Source: JBGTLA01 sp041744375
Lineage (GTDB): Bacteria; Actinomycetota; Acidimicrobiia; Spongiisociales; ZC4RG35
Length of the DNA stretch: 49,945 nt
Direction: 5' to 3'
Assembly (NCBI GenBank): GCA_041744375.1
Contig: JBGTLA010000032.1
Location: 1-49,945 of the forward strand
Each line of letters starts with the position of its first letter. The first letter of the stretch is position 1. The translations under genes and the position numbers were made by a program. The notes under the pieces are model-generated. The model had not been told where the DNA came from, did not search any database, and saw only the letters and a list, made by a program, of their open reading frames with translations. Below are positions 33,957 through 42,382 of this stretch, piece by piece.

Positions 33957-34889
33957 ATGCGACTCGGGCTCATCAATCAGCTCCACGGCCGTCCGGATGG
34001 CGCAACACCCGCCCCTTCGTGGAGATCGATCAGCGAACGTGCCGCTGCGGCGGAAGCAGTTGGGTTCGACATGTTCGTGTTTGAAGATGCTCTGCTCTAC
34101 CGGAGTGAGGCAGCCACCGATGGCGTGTGGGAATCGGTAGTCATCGCCGCCGCGGAGGCGGCGACCACGAGCCGTATCGATCTGGGGCAGTCAGTCGTCA
34201 ATTCCCCATACCGCACTCCGGCGATGACGGCGAAGATCGCTGAGACGATCGATGAGGTATCTGGGGGAAGGTTTGTCCTCGGCATCGGAGCGGGGAACAC
34301 CCCAAACTCCGACTACGAAGCCTTTGGGATCCCGACCGACAGGCGGTTCTCACGATTCGCTGAGGCAATCCAGATCATCCACGGCCTTCTCAAGAACGGA
34401 CAGGTCGATTTCGAAGGCGAGTTCTACTCGGTCAAGCGGGCCGAGTTGGTGTTGCGTGGCCCTCGCAAGAATGGTCCACCAATCAACATCGCCGCAGGCG
34501 GCCCGAAGATGCTGCAGCTGGTCGCGCGATATGGCGACGCATGGAACTGGTGGGGCTGGGACGAGACACTCGAACAGATCACAACCCGGCTGAGACCCAT
34601 CATCGACCTGTTGGAACTGGCTTGTGAGGCGGAGGATCGAGACCCCTCCACGCTTGTTCGGACCTTCGATTTGTACACGGTTGTACCCGAAGAGTTCAGT
34701 AACCGGATCGGCAACTCCGAATCGCTCCAAGTCGAACGGCCCGTGACGGGCACGTCCGCAGAAATTGCAGAGTACATCCTCTCTTTGGGCGAGCTTGGCC
34801 TCGAAGAAATCCGGTGCGACGTATGGCCCAAGGAGATTGCCGCGGTAGAAGCCATGCAACCTGTCGTGGAAATCGTCCACACTGGTTGA
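33957..34889 (+). CDS. LLM-class flavin/F420-dependent oxidoreductase
   Basis: A 310-residue TIM-barrel enzyme of the luciferase-like monooxygenase superfamily. Family features are AEAVGFDMFVFEDALLYR, the QSVVNSPYRTPAMTAKIAETIDEVSGGRFVLGIGAG block, and INIAAGGPKMLQLVARYGDAWNWWGWDE. F420-dependent members are frequent in Actinobacteria, and the nearby DDN-like gene points the same way, but FMN use cannot be excluded. The ATG at 33957 has only a weak upstream site. It appears monocistronic. Confidence 0.88.
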   Translation: MRLGLINQLHGRPDGATPAPSWRSISERAAAAEAVGFDMFVFEDALLYRSEAATDGVWESVVIAAAEAATTSRIDLGQSVVNSPYRTPAMTAKIAETIDEVSGGRFVLGIGAGNTPNSDYEAFGIPTDRRFSRFAEAIQIIHGLLKNGQVDFEGEFYSVKRAELVLRGPRKNGPPINIAAGGPKMLQLVARYGDAWNWWGWDETLEQITTRLRPIIDLLELACEAEDRDPSTLVRTFDLYTVVPEEFSNRIGNSESLQVERPVTGTSAEIAEYILSLGELGLEEIRCDVWPKEIAAVEAMQPVVEIVHTG

Positions 34890-35554
34890 ACCGCCCCGGA
34901 CCCCGTTCGCCAGCACACAATGTGCTGATAACTGGGGGTCCCGGATCGGGGCGTCTTCGCCCGGGACCAGTTTGTTCTGCTCTTGGCAGCTCGGCCAGAG
35001 GCGGTTGCGACGCACAAGTCAAGGGCCGAGATGGCACTCCGGGCAGAGAGTCCGACCAGCATGGACTCCAAGACGTTGAGGGAGTCTGTATCCAGGAGTT
35101 GTGACATCTGCTCACGATCCTGGTGCGTGCTGGCGTTGGACCTGAGGTTCCGCACGGCAATGGCCCCGGCCACATGTCTGGCGGCCCAACTCAGAGTGAC
35201 AGAGACGTCACCTTGTGGTTGTTGCTGGGTCAATCTGTCAGCAGCCTCGGGTTCGAGAGGAACCAGCTTTCCATGCTCGCCTGGCAGGCGTACCGCAACA
35301 CCCAAACCCAAGCCGTCTTCGCCTCCCACCACCAGGCCGCCTCCACCGACCTGCCCCTCCAACAAGCCGGTTAGCAGCCCCCCAACCCGAGCCCACAACC
35401 CCCGGCAGCGGTGCCGCCGCGGCCGCACCCACCCTCGACCGGACTGAACACACCTCCTCCGCCTGTGACCACCGCGTAATCGCCTAATCTGGAGCCGACC
35501 GGGGCGAACACGCGGCACCCGAGACGGGCTTCCAACCGCGTTTCAACCCATCCC
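34890..35554. other. Intergenic region with possible gene remnant (665 bp)
   Basis: No intact gene is convincing. On the minus strand the stretch from about 35116 leftward reads MSQLLDTDSLNVLESMLVGL then SARSAISALDLCVATA before losing protein-like character inside the LLM gene's shadow, so it may be a decayed coding sequence. The right part (35330-35540) is a Pro/Ala/Arg-rich low-complexity sequence in all frames. It precedes tRNA-Ala. Confidence 0.4.
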
Positions 35555-35628
35555 GGGGCTGTAGCTCAGGTTGGCAGAGCACCTGCTTTGCAAGCAGGGG
35601 GTCAGGGGTTCAAATCCCCTCAGCTCCA
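35555..35628 (+). tRNA. alaT: tRNA-Ala (TGC)
   Basis: A cloverleaf with acceptor GGGGCTG/CAGCTCC (one G-U pair), D arm TAGCTCAGGTTGGCAGAGC, anticodon loop TTTGCAA with TGC, T arm AGGGG-TTCAAAT-CCCCT and discriminator A. CCA is not encoded. In mycobacteria this gene sits next to ileT; here about 9.3 kb separates them. Confidence 0.97.
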
Positions 35629-35723
35629 CTTCTCAGACCTCTGGCCACTCGCCGGCGCGGTTGGAGTTACCTCAATACCGGTCGACGGGCGACGAATAGA
35701 CTGCGTCGAAACGAGGAGTAGTC

Positions 35724-36899
35724 ATGCCCAACGCAGTCATCGTGGATGCCGTCCGCACACCGGATGGAAAACGCAACGGAAAACTCAAGGACATTCATCC
35801 TGTCGATCTGGCGGCGATCCCGCTGCGGGCGCTGGTGGAGCGGAACGATCTCGATCCGAGCCTGATTGAGGACGTCATCATGGGCACTGTGATGCAGACC
35901 GGGGAGCAGGGTCTGAACGTAGGTCGTAACGCAGCTCTGGCAGCTGGGTTTCCCGAAGACGTGGTCGGTGTGACCATTGACCGCCAATGTGGATCGTCAC
36001 AGCAATCCGCTCACTTCGCCGCCCAAGGCGTGATGGCAGGAGCGTATGACGTGGTGGTGGCGGCCGGGGTGGAGTCGATGACGCGAGTGCCGATGGGCAT
36101 CACCGCTCAACAAGGTCCGGGCACTCCCTTCGGCTCGCGCATGCTGGAGCGCTACAGCCAGGGCCTCGTTCCCCAGGGAATATCGGCGGAGATGATCGCA
36201 GAGAAGTGGAGTCTGACCCGTCAAGAACTCGACCAGATATCCCTCGATTCGCATCAGAGGGCTGCCCGGGCCACCGACGAGGGCCGATTCGATTCCCAGA
36301 TCGTGGGGGTGGAGGTGACCACCGAGGACGGCCGGGAGATGATGACGCGCGACGAGGGCATTCGCTGGGACACCTCCCTGGAACGGCTCGGCGCCCTCCA
36401 GCCCGCTTTCAAGGCCGACGGAGTGGTCACTGCTGGGAACTCGTCGCAGATCTCGGATGGGGCAGCTGCCGTTCTCATCATGTCCGACACCAAGGCCGAC
36501 GAACTGGGCCTCGAGCCGATGGCGCGATTTGTGTCCTTCTCGCTGGCCGGTGTGGATCCGGTGACCATGCTCACTGGTCCGATTCCTGCCACCTCCAAAG
36601 TGCTCGAGCGGGCAGAGCTGACTATCGACGCCATCGACCTGTTCGAGATCAACGAGGCCTTCGCCTCCGTGGTGGGGGCCTGGCGGATCGAGCATGGGGG
36701 TACCGACCCGCAGGCCCTGTGGGAGCGCACCAACGTCAACGGTGGGGCCATCGCCCTCGGACATCCCCTCGGTGGCTCCGGCGCCCGACTTCTCACCACC
36801 CTCGTCCACGAGCTCGTGCGGAGTGGGAGTCGATATGGGCTCCAGAGCATGTGTGAGGGCGGGGGAATGGCCAACGGCACGGTCATCGAACGGCTTTGA
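35724..36899 (+). CDS. Acetyl-CoA C-acetyltransferase (thiolase)
   Basis: A 391-residue thiolase that condenses or cleaves acyl-CoA. The active-site Cys is in IDRQCGSSQQSAHFAAQ (near residue 91), the C-terminal catalytic His is in NGGAIALGHPLGGSGARL, and the second Cys is in QSMCEGGGMANG. The signature VNEAFA-like block is FEINEAFASVVGAW. The length is typical. GAGGAG sits 7 nt before the ATG at 35724. Whether it acts in beta-oxidation or in biosynthesis cannot be told from the sequence; no other fat-metabolism genes are adjacent. Confidence 0.93.
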   Translation: MPNAVIVDAVRTPDGKRNGKLKDIHPVDLAAIPLRALVERNDLDPSLIEDVIMGTVMQTGEQGLNVGRNAALAAGFPEDVVGVTIDRQCGSSQQSAHFAAQGVMAGAYDVVVAAGVESMTRVPMGITAQQGPGTPFGSRMLERYSQGLVPQGISAEMIAEKWSLTRQELDQISLDSHQRAARATDEGRFDSQIVGVEVTTEDGREMMTRDEGIRWDTSLERLGALQPAFKADGVVTAGNSSQISDGAAAVLIMSDTKADELGLEPMARFVSFSLAGVDPVTMLTGPIPATSKVLERAELTIDAIDLFEINEAFASVVGAWRIEHGGTDPQALWERTNVNGGAIALGHPLGGSGARLLTTLVHELVRSGSRYGLQSMCEGGGMANGTVIERL

Positions 36900-37184
36900 G
36901 TGGGTGACATCGGTCTGGGCCAGGTTCTCATTGCCCTGTTGCTCGGAGTCGGCATCTGGGTGGGAAGTCTTCGAGTGATACGCACGCTGTCGACTCCACC
37001 CCCCGAGGTCGACCCACATGACGTTGTCGAGGTGGATGAGGAGCATGACTACCGGTGCACGATATGTGGCACCGAAGTGACGTTGCGGGTCGTCAACGTC
37101 ACCGAGACCTCTCCCCCCAAACACTGCCGCGAGGAGATGGTGGCGGTGTGGCGCCCTGGTCGGCATCTACGACCTGACTCCTAG
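36900..37184 (+). CDS. Small membrane protein with C-terminal zinc-ribbon-like CxxC motif
   Basis: A 94-residue protein with one N-terminal membrane helix (about 8-28), an acidic linker and a short metal-binding-like segment YRCTICGTEVTLRVVNVTETSPPKHCREEM. Two CxxC-type Cys plus a later HC give a plausible zinc knuckle. The GTG start directly follows the thiolase stop, so the genes are coupled. I do not know its function. Confidence 0.7.
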   Translation: MGDIGLGQVLIALLLGVGIWVGSLRVIRTLSTPPPEVDPHDVVEVDEEHDYRCTICGTEVTLRVVNVTETSPPKHCREEMVAVWRPGRHLRPDS

Positions 37185-37247
37185 ATCACACGCGTGTGAT
37201 TCCCCACACCCTGTGGAGAACTCTCTGGATAAACACACGCGTGTCAT
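37185..37247. promoter_or_regulatory. Pair of palindromic operators upstream of crgA
   Basis: ATCACACGCGTGTGAT (37185-37200) is a perfect 16-bp palindrome. The core ACACGCGTGT recurs at 37235-37244, flanked by AAAC and CATT. Core starts are 47 bp apart. The second lies about 50 bases before the crgA start. It looks like a cooperative repressor or activator site; the regulator is unknown. Confidence 0.65.
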
Positions 37248-37294
37248 TCGGTGGCGGTGGTGACCGCTCGCGGAGGCGTTTACGCTACGGAGCC

Positions 37295-37531
37295 ATGCCC
37301 GAGTCCAAACGCCGCAAGCCGAAGTCCTCCGGTCCTACGCCTCCCAAGAGCATCGCCGACAAGGACAAAGAGCCCAGCCCGCAGTGGTACGTCGCAGTCA
37401 TGGCCGGCCTGATGGTTGTTGGGGTCCTTCTCGTTGTGGTCCGGTTCGTTTTCGAAACCGAGCAGTGGTTGCTCCTGGTGGGATTGGCGTTCATCTCCGG
37501 TGGCTTCTTGATGACGACGAACTACCGGTGA
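37295..37531 (+). CDS. crgA: Cell division protein CrgA
   Basis: A 78-residue actinobacterial protein with a hydrophilic Lys/Pro-rich N-terminus (MPESKRRKPKSSG) and two membrane helices (about 31-48 and 57-73) joined by FVFETEQWLL. It ends LMTTNYR, as CrgA proteins do. CrgA stabilises the divisome and interacts with FtsZ, FtsQ and PBPs in mycobacteria. It lies upstream of trpG and the pknB cluster, the conserved location. The stop overlaps the trpG start (GTGA). Confidence 0.92.
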   Translation: MPESKRRKPKSSGPTPPKSIADKDKEPSPQWYVAVMAGLMVVGVLLVVVRFVFETEQWLLLVGLAFISGGFLMTTNYR

Positions 37532-38085
37532 AGGTCCTCGTTCTCGACAACTACGACTCGTTCACCCACAACCTCGCCCAATACCTGGGCGAGTTGGGAG
37601 CGGAACCGGACGTGATCCGCGCCGACAAGATCGAACCGGAAGAGGCCCGAGAGGGTGGTTACGATCGCATCGTCATCTCGCCCGGGCCGGGGCGGCCCGA
37701 GGAGGCGGGGAATTCCATCGCCTTTGTGACCCATTTCGCCGGCGCGGTTCCCATCTTGGGCGTTTGTCTCGGCCATCAGGCCATCGTCGCTGCGTTCGGA
37801 GGGTCGGTGGATCTCGCCCCAGAGCCCCGACACGGCAAGACCTCACAAATCCGACATGACGGCAAGGGTGTGTTCGCGGGGCTGACCGACCCTTTCGAGG
37901 CGACCCGTTACCACTCGCTTTCTGCCCACGTGCTGCCGCCGGATCTGGAACCGTGCGCCTGGTCGGAGGACGATGTCATCCAAGGTGTCCGCCATCGGGA
38001 GATGGCGGTTCATGGCGTCCAGTTCCATCCCGAATCGGTCATGACGACCGAAGGCAAGGCACTCTTGGAGAACTTCCTCTCGTGA
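37528..38085 (+). CDS. trpG: Anthranilate/aminodeoxychorismate synthase glutamine amidotransferase
   Basis: A 185-residue class I amidotransferase that supplies ammonia from glutamine to chorismate. The N-terminus VKVLVLDNYDSFTHNLAQYLGE is typical. The catalytic triad is in PILGVCLGHQAI (Cys) and HGVQFHPESV (His, Glu). Sequence alone cannot separate TrpG from PabA; in mycobacteria the gene in this position is called trpG. The GTG at 37528 overlaps crgA. No synthase subunit is nearby. Confidence 0.93.
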   Translation: MKVLVLDNYDSFTHNLAQYLGELGAEPDVIRADKIEPEEAREGGYDRIVISPGPGRPEEAGNSIAFVTHFAGAVPILGVCLGHQAIVAAFGGSVDLAPEPRHGKTSQIRHDGKGVFAGLTDPFEATRYHSLSAHVLPPDLEPCAWSEDDVIQGVRHREMAVHGVQFHPESVMTTEGKALLENFLS

Positions 38086-38108
38086 TTGAGAGACATCGTC
38101 ACCTCCGA

Positions 38109-38885
38109 TCAACTAAGTGACCAGCCGGACTTGTCGCCGGTGATCATTCCCTCGCGTCGAAGGGCGGCGAGGGCGTCTTCGAGGTGAGGCGAGGAGACGG
38201 TCTCGGCGAGGGCCGCCGTGCTGGATAGCGGTTGCCGAGCCAGGGTCCTGACGACGGCCGCTCTCACCTGGCGCAGCGAGCCGGGGTACTCACTCTGGCG
38301 CGGCGGCGGCTCGTATACGCAAGGATCGACGCACCAGGCCGATACGGGGCATTCCTCGCATCGGGGGACCGGGTTGCACACCAGCGCCCCCAGGTCCATG
38401 ACGGCCTGATTCCAGGCCGCCGACTCGGACCCTTCGACGAGTTCCGCTGCCTGGTCGGCCAATTCGCGGCCCCGTAAGGGCCTGCCGACCCAGCGTGACA
38501 GGACACGGCGGTGGTTGGTGTCGACGGCCGCCACTGGTGCTCCGAAGGCGAACGAGGCTACCGCCGCGGCCGTGTAGGGGCCGACCCCGGGAAGAACCGT
38601 GAGATCGGTCGGCCAACCCGCTTCGGTGACGATGACGGCGGTCTGGCGCAGATGGTGCAGACGCCGGAGGTAGCCGAGGTCGCCCCACAGTTCGACCGCC
38701 CGCTCGGGGTCGGACGCGGCCAACGCCGCTGGCGTGGGAAACGCCTCCATGAACCGTGGGAAGCGTACCTCGACCCGTTGCAGCCGAGTCTGGTGGGACA
38801 TGACCTCCGACACGAGTATCACCCACGGGTCACCCGACCTGCGCCAGGGAAGTTGGCGCCCGTGCTCCCGATACCAGGCCAGCAG
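38109..38885 (-). CDS. mutY: A/G-specific adenine glycosylase, start uncertain
   Basis: A DNA-repair glycosylase that removes A opposite 8-oxoG. The catalytic Glu is in LVSEVMSHQTRLQ, the helix-hairpin-helix is LPGVGPYTAAAVASFAFG, and the catalytic Asp is in VDTNHRRVLSRW. The iron-sulfur cysteines are CNPVPRCEECPVSAWC, with a C-x5-C first spacing instead of the usual C-x6-C. The C-terminal 8-oxoG domain is missing. Homology (LLAWYREHGRQLPWRR) extends upstream of the only usual start, GTG at 38822. In that frame only CTG codons (38885, 38882 or 38921) precede it, so the start may be CTG. It follows pknB directly. Confidence 0.8.
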   Translation of the reverse strand: MLAWYREHGRQLPWRRSGDPWVILVSEVMSHQTRLQRVEVRFPRFMEAFPTPAALAASDPERAVELWGDLGYLRRLHHLRQTAVIVTEAGWPTDLTVLPGVGPYTAAAVASFAFGAPVAAVDTNHRRVLSRWVGRPLRGRELADQAAELVEGSESAAWNQAVMDLGALVCNPVPRCEECPVSAWCVDPCVYEPPPRQSEYPGSLRQVRAAVVRTLARQPLSSTAALAETVSSPHLEDALAALRREGMITGDKSGWSLS

Positions 38886-38904
38886 GGCCTGGTTCCGGTC
38901 AAGG

Positions 38905-40887
38905 CTATTCGTCGGGCTCAGTGGTGGTGGTCGTGTCGGGGACGGTGGTGGTGGTCGTTTCCGGTGCGGTAGTCGTCGTCGTGGTGGTCGTGGGAGGAGT
39001 CCTCCCCAATGTGACCGTGATCACGTCGCCCGGCACCGCCGTGTTGCCGGCGGCGGGGAATTGGCCCACCACTCGCCCATCCAGGGTGGGGTCAGTGACG
39101 GTTTCGGTGGCGTTGGAAATGTTCATGCCGAGGTTCCGGTTGGCCAGGGCGTTGCGAGCTTCATCGGGAGTGAGACCGAACAAGTTGGGAATCTGCACTG
39201 GCTGAGGTCCGCGTGACACCACCAGCAGGACGGTGTCGCCGACCTCGAGTTCGGTACCTTCGGGTGGGTCGGTGCGGATGACGAGACCCTGGGGGACTTC
39301 GTCGGAGTGTTCCTCGTCCACTGTAAAGCGAAGGCCGACATCGCTCAGCCTCTGGCTGGCGTCCCTTTCGGTGAGTCCCTCGAGGTCTTCGAGCACCACC
39401 GTCTGTGGTCCTTCGGAGATCACGAGATCGATGGGGGAGTCGCGCTCGGCCCTGACGTTGGCGGCGGGGCTCTGGTCGATCACCTGTCCCGCTGGGGCAG
39501 GGTCGGGCCGGGTGGTGATGTTGCCGACCGTGAAGTTGTTCTCCAGTATGAGGGCCCGGGCAGCCGCCTCGTTCTGGCCGATGAGGTTGGGTACCCCAAA
39601 CTCCTCCACTCCTGCCGAGATGAAAAGCTCCACCGTCGAGTCCACCGGGGCCTCCTCGCCGGCGGGGGGGTCGGTCCCGATGGCTCTGCCCAGCTCGAAT
39701 TCGTCGCTCGGCTCGCGCGTCACGGTGGTGCGGAAGCCGTCCGCTTCCAGGCGCGCCACGGCCTGCTCCTCGGTGAGCCCACTCACGTCGGGAATGACGA
39801 CCATCTGGGGGCTTTCGTCGCCGCCGAGAGCCTGAAACAAGATGAATACCAAGGCGATGAGGAGGCCGAGCAAGCCGAAGGCCGTGAGGATGAAAGGTAG
39901 CTGGCTCGGAGGCTCTTCCTCGAGTTGACGGTAGGTCTCCTCGGGTGGGGCCGTTGCAGGAGGTAGCGGGGTGGACGACTGGATCACCCTGGTCGAAGCG
40001 TCGGGGTCGGCGTATGCCCCGGCTGCCGCCGCAGTCGCCATGGGTGCAGGTGCGGCAGGAGTTTGGCCGCGCAGCACCGCCACGAGATCTGCTCGCAGGT
40101 CCTCGGAGGTCTGGTAACGGCCGGCCGGGTCTTTTCGCATGGCCCGCATCACCACCGCGTCGAGCTGGGGACTCACGTCGGGATTGAGGTTCGACGGCGG
40201 CAAGGCGTCGGTTGACACGTGCTGGAAGGCCACCGACATGGGACTGTCGCCCTGAAAGGGAGGGCGGCCGGTGAGCATCTCGTACAGCACCACTCCCAGT
40301 GAGTACACATCGGAGCGGGCGTCGGCGGCGGCACCCTGGGCCTGTTCGGGTGAGAAATAGGTGGCCGTTCCGATCACCGAGCCAGTACGGGTCAGCTCTT
40401 GGGAGTCGTCCCATGCCCGGGCGATGCCGAAGTCGGTCACCTTCACGGTGCCGTCGGTCGCCAGGAGGATGTTTCCGGGCTTGATGTCGCGGTGGACGAG
40501 GCCGGCCCGGTGGGAGACCGACAACGCGGCAGCTACCTCGGAGGCGATCTCGACAGCCCTTCTGGGGAGAAGAGCTCCCTCCGAGCGGAGCACATCGCGC
40601 AGGGAGCGGCCCTCGACGAGCTCCATGACGATGAAGTAGGTGTCGCCGGCTTCGCCCCAGTCGAATATCCCGACGATGTTGGGGTGGCTGAGGTTGGCGG
40701 CCGCCTGTGCTTCGCGCCGGAACCTCTTCACGAACGCTTCGTCGGACGAGTACTGCGAGTGCAGCATCTTTATGGCCACCCGCCGACCCAACAGGGTGTC
40801 CTGGGCCAGATAGACGTCGGCCATCCCACCACGAGCGATGTGGGACGTCAGATGGTATCGATCGGTGAGCGGTCGGGGCGTCTCCAT
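38905..40887 (-). CDS. pknB: Ser/Thr protein kinase PknB with four PASTA domains
   Basis: A 660-residue membrane kinase. The kinase domain (10-270) has the glycine loop IARGGMADVY, Lys40 in VAIKML, HRDIKPGN with Asp134, DFGIA (152-156) and the activation loop TRTGSVIGTATYFSPEQ. One membrane helix (about 360-380) precedes four PASTA repeats (about 390-630) that bind peptidoglycan fragments. The Thr-rich tail is unusual. In Actinobacteria it phosphorylates FHA proteins, MurJ-associated proteins and CwlM. The start is the ATG at 40887, just before METPRPLTDRYHL. No pknA is present; pbpA is directly upstream. Confidence 0.97.
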   Translation of the reverse strand: METPRPLTDRYHLTSHIARGGMADVYLAQDTLLGRRVAIKMLHSQYSSDEAFVKRFRREAQAAANLSHPNIVGIFDWGEAGDTYFIVMELVEGRSLRDVLRSEGALLPRRAVEIASEVAAALSVSHRAGLVHRDIKPGNILLATDGTVKVTDFGIARAWDDSQELTRTGSVIGTATYFSPEQAQGAAADARSDVYSLGVVLYEMLTGRPPFQGDSPMSVAFQHVSTDALPPSNLNPDVSPQLDAVVMRAMRKDPAGRYQTSEDLRADLVAVLRGQTPAAPAPMATAAAAGAYADPDASTRVIQSSTPLPPATAPPEETYRQLEEEPPSQLPFILTAFGLLGLLIALVFILFQALGGDESPQMVVIPDVSGLTEEQAVARLEADGFRTTVTREPSDEFELGRAIGTDPPAGEEAPVDSTVELFISAGVEEFGVPNLIGQNEAAARALILENNFTVGNITTRPDPAPAGQVIDQSPAANVRAERDSPIDLVISEGPQTVVLEDLEGLTERDASQRLSDVGLRFTVDEEHSDEVPQGLVIRTDPPEGTELEVGDTVLLVVSRGPQPVQIPNLFGLTPDEARNALANRNLGMNISNATETVTDPTLDGRVVGQFPAAGNTAVPGDVITVTLGRTPPTTTTTTTTAPETTTTTVPDTTTTTEPDE

Positions 40888-40924
40888 GGGCCTCACACCT
40901 CGGGGAACAGGTGAATGATAGGGA

Positions 40925-42382
40925 TCAGCTACGACTTTCCAGCCATTGTGCGATGACGGTCGCCGCGGCCGGGGCTGCCACTCTTCCCCCCGTATCGGAT
41001 TCACCGGTCTCGGGCTGAGGCTCGAACACCACCGCGATTGCGATCGATGGTTCCTCGACTGGGGCGAAGCCGATGAACCAGGGGTACGCCATACCCCCGC
41101 CAGCCTGTGCGGTGCCGGTTTTTCCAGCCACTCTCACTCCGGGAACCGTCGCTCGGGTGCCGGTCCCTTCGGTGACCACCCGTTCCATCATCTGGCCGAT
41201 GATCGTGGCGGTGGCGGGATCGACCGCCCGACGGAGCTGCTCGGGCATGGTGTCCTCGACCGGGTCCCCGTTGGCATCGAAGAGACGATCCACCAGATAG
41301 GGCTGCATGACGACACCCTCGTTGGCGATGGCCGCAGCCACCATGGCCATCTGTAGCGGCGTCGCCCTGACGTCACGTTCTCCCAGGCCACTCTGTCCCA
41401 GGGCGGCGTCGTCGTTGGCCAACTCGCCGCCGAGGAAGATCGATTCGGCAACCTCCCACGGGAATCGCACCCTCGAATTGAAGCCGAAGGCCTCTGCGAC
41501 CATCCCCAGATCTTCAGCCCCAACTTGGATGGCCAAGTCGGCAAACACCGTGTTGCATGACCGCACGAAACCTCGCAGAAGTGTCACGGTTGTCCCGTCT
41601 CCACACAAGCCACCTCCGAAGTTGGAGATGGTGGCGCTCGAGCCGGGTAGCTGGAACTGAGCAGGGTCGTCGAAGGTGGACTCGGGACCCGCCACACCGA
41701 GGTCCAGAGCCGCCGCAGCCACCACTGTCTTGAACGTTGATCCGGGCGGGAACAGCTCGCGGGTGGCGCGGTCGGCGAGGGGACGGTCGGGATCGGCTAG
41801 CAGGGAATCCCAGTTCGCCGCCGCCTCGGGGGTGTCAAGCGACGAGGGATCGAAGGACGGCGTGGAGACCATAGCCAGGATCTCGCCGGTCGAAGGATCG
41901 ATCGCCACCACCGCTCCCGCTCGGTCCCCCAGGGCGGCGAAGGCGGCGCGTTGTAGGTCGGCGTCCAACGTGAGTCGTATGCTCTGGGGTTGAAGGTCCC
42001 GACCCAGGGCAGCCGAGACCAGATCAGAGAAGGTGAGATCGCGTCGGCTGCGAAGGGTGTCTACGTAGGCTCGCTCGAGTCCCCCATCGCCCACCAGCCG
42101 AGAGGTGTAGCCGACCACGTGGGCGAAGATTTCGCCTTCGGGGTAGGTGCGGTCGAACCGGCGCGGGTTGTCGGGATTGGGGACCGACTCGGCGAGAACC
42201 GTCCCGTCGGCAGCCACGATGACGCCCCTCTCCTTGCCGGCCTGTGAGATGGCTTGTCGGGCATTGCGAGGGTCGCTCCGGTAGGTATCGGCGGCCACGG
42301 CCTGGATCCAGGTGACGGCTCCGAGCAGGATTCCCAAGCAGGCGAACAGCCCGATGGCGAGACGGCGGATAGGCCCGTTCAC
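40925..42382 (-). CDS. pbpA: Penicillin-binding protein (transpeptidase, PbpA-like)
   Basis: A 485-residue class B PBP that cross-links peptidoglycan. It has an N-terminal membrane anchor (6-28) and a dimerisation domain. The catalytic motifs are SxxK as STFK (215-218), SxN as SCN (275-277), and KTGT (421-424). The start overlaps the rodA stop (ATGA), so RodA and the PBP are made together, as expected for a SEDS-PBP pair. The length is typical for actinobacterial PbpA. Confidence 0.95.
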   Translation of the reverse strand: MNGPIRRLAIGLFACLGILLGAVTWIQAVAADTYRSDPRNARQAISQAGKERGVIVAADGTVLAESVPNPDNPRRFDRTYPEGEIFAHVVGYTSRLVGDGGLERAYVDTLRSRRDLTFSDLVSAALGRDLQPQSIRLTLDADLQRAAFAALGDRAGAVVAIDPSTGEILAMVSTPSFDPSSLDTPEAAANWDSLLADPDRPLADRATRELFPPGSTFKTVVAAAALDLGVAGPESTFDDPAQFQLPGSSATISNFGGGLCGDGTTVTLLRGFVRSCNTVFADLAIQVGAEDLGMVAEAFGFNSRVRFPWEVAESIFLGGELANDDAALGQSGLGERDVRATPLQMAMVAAAIANEGVVMQPYLVDRLFDANGDPVEDTMPEQLRRAVDPATATIIGQMMERVVTEGTGTRATVPGVRVAGKTGTAQAGGGMAYPWFIGFAPVEEPSIAIAVVFEPQPETGESDTGGRVAAPAAATVIAQWLESRS

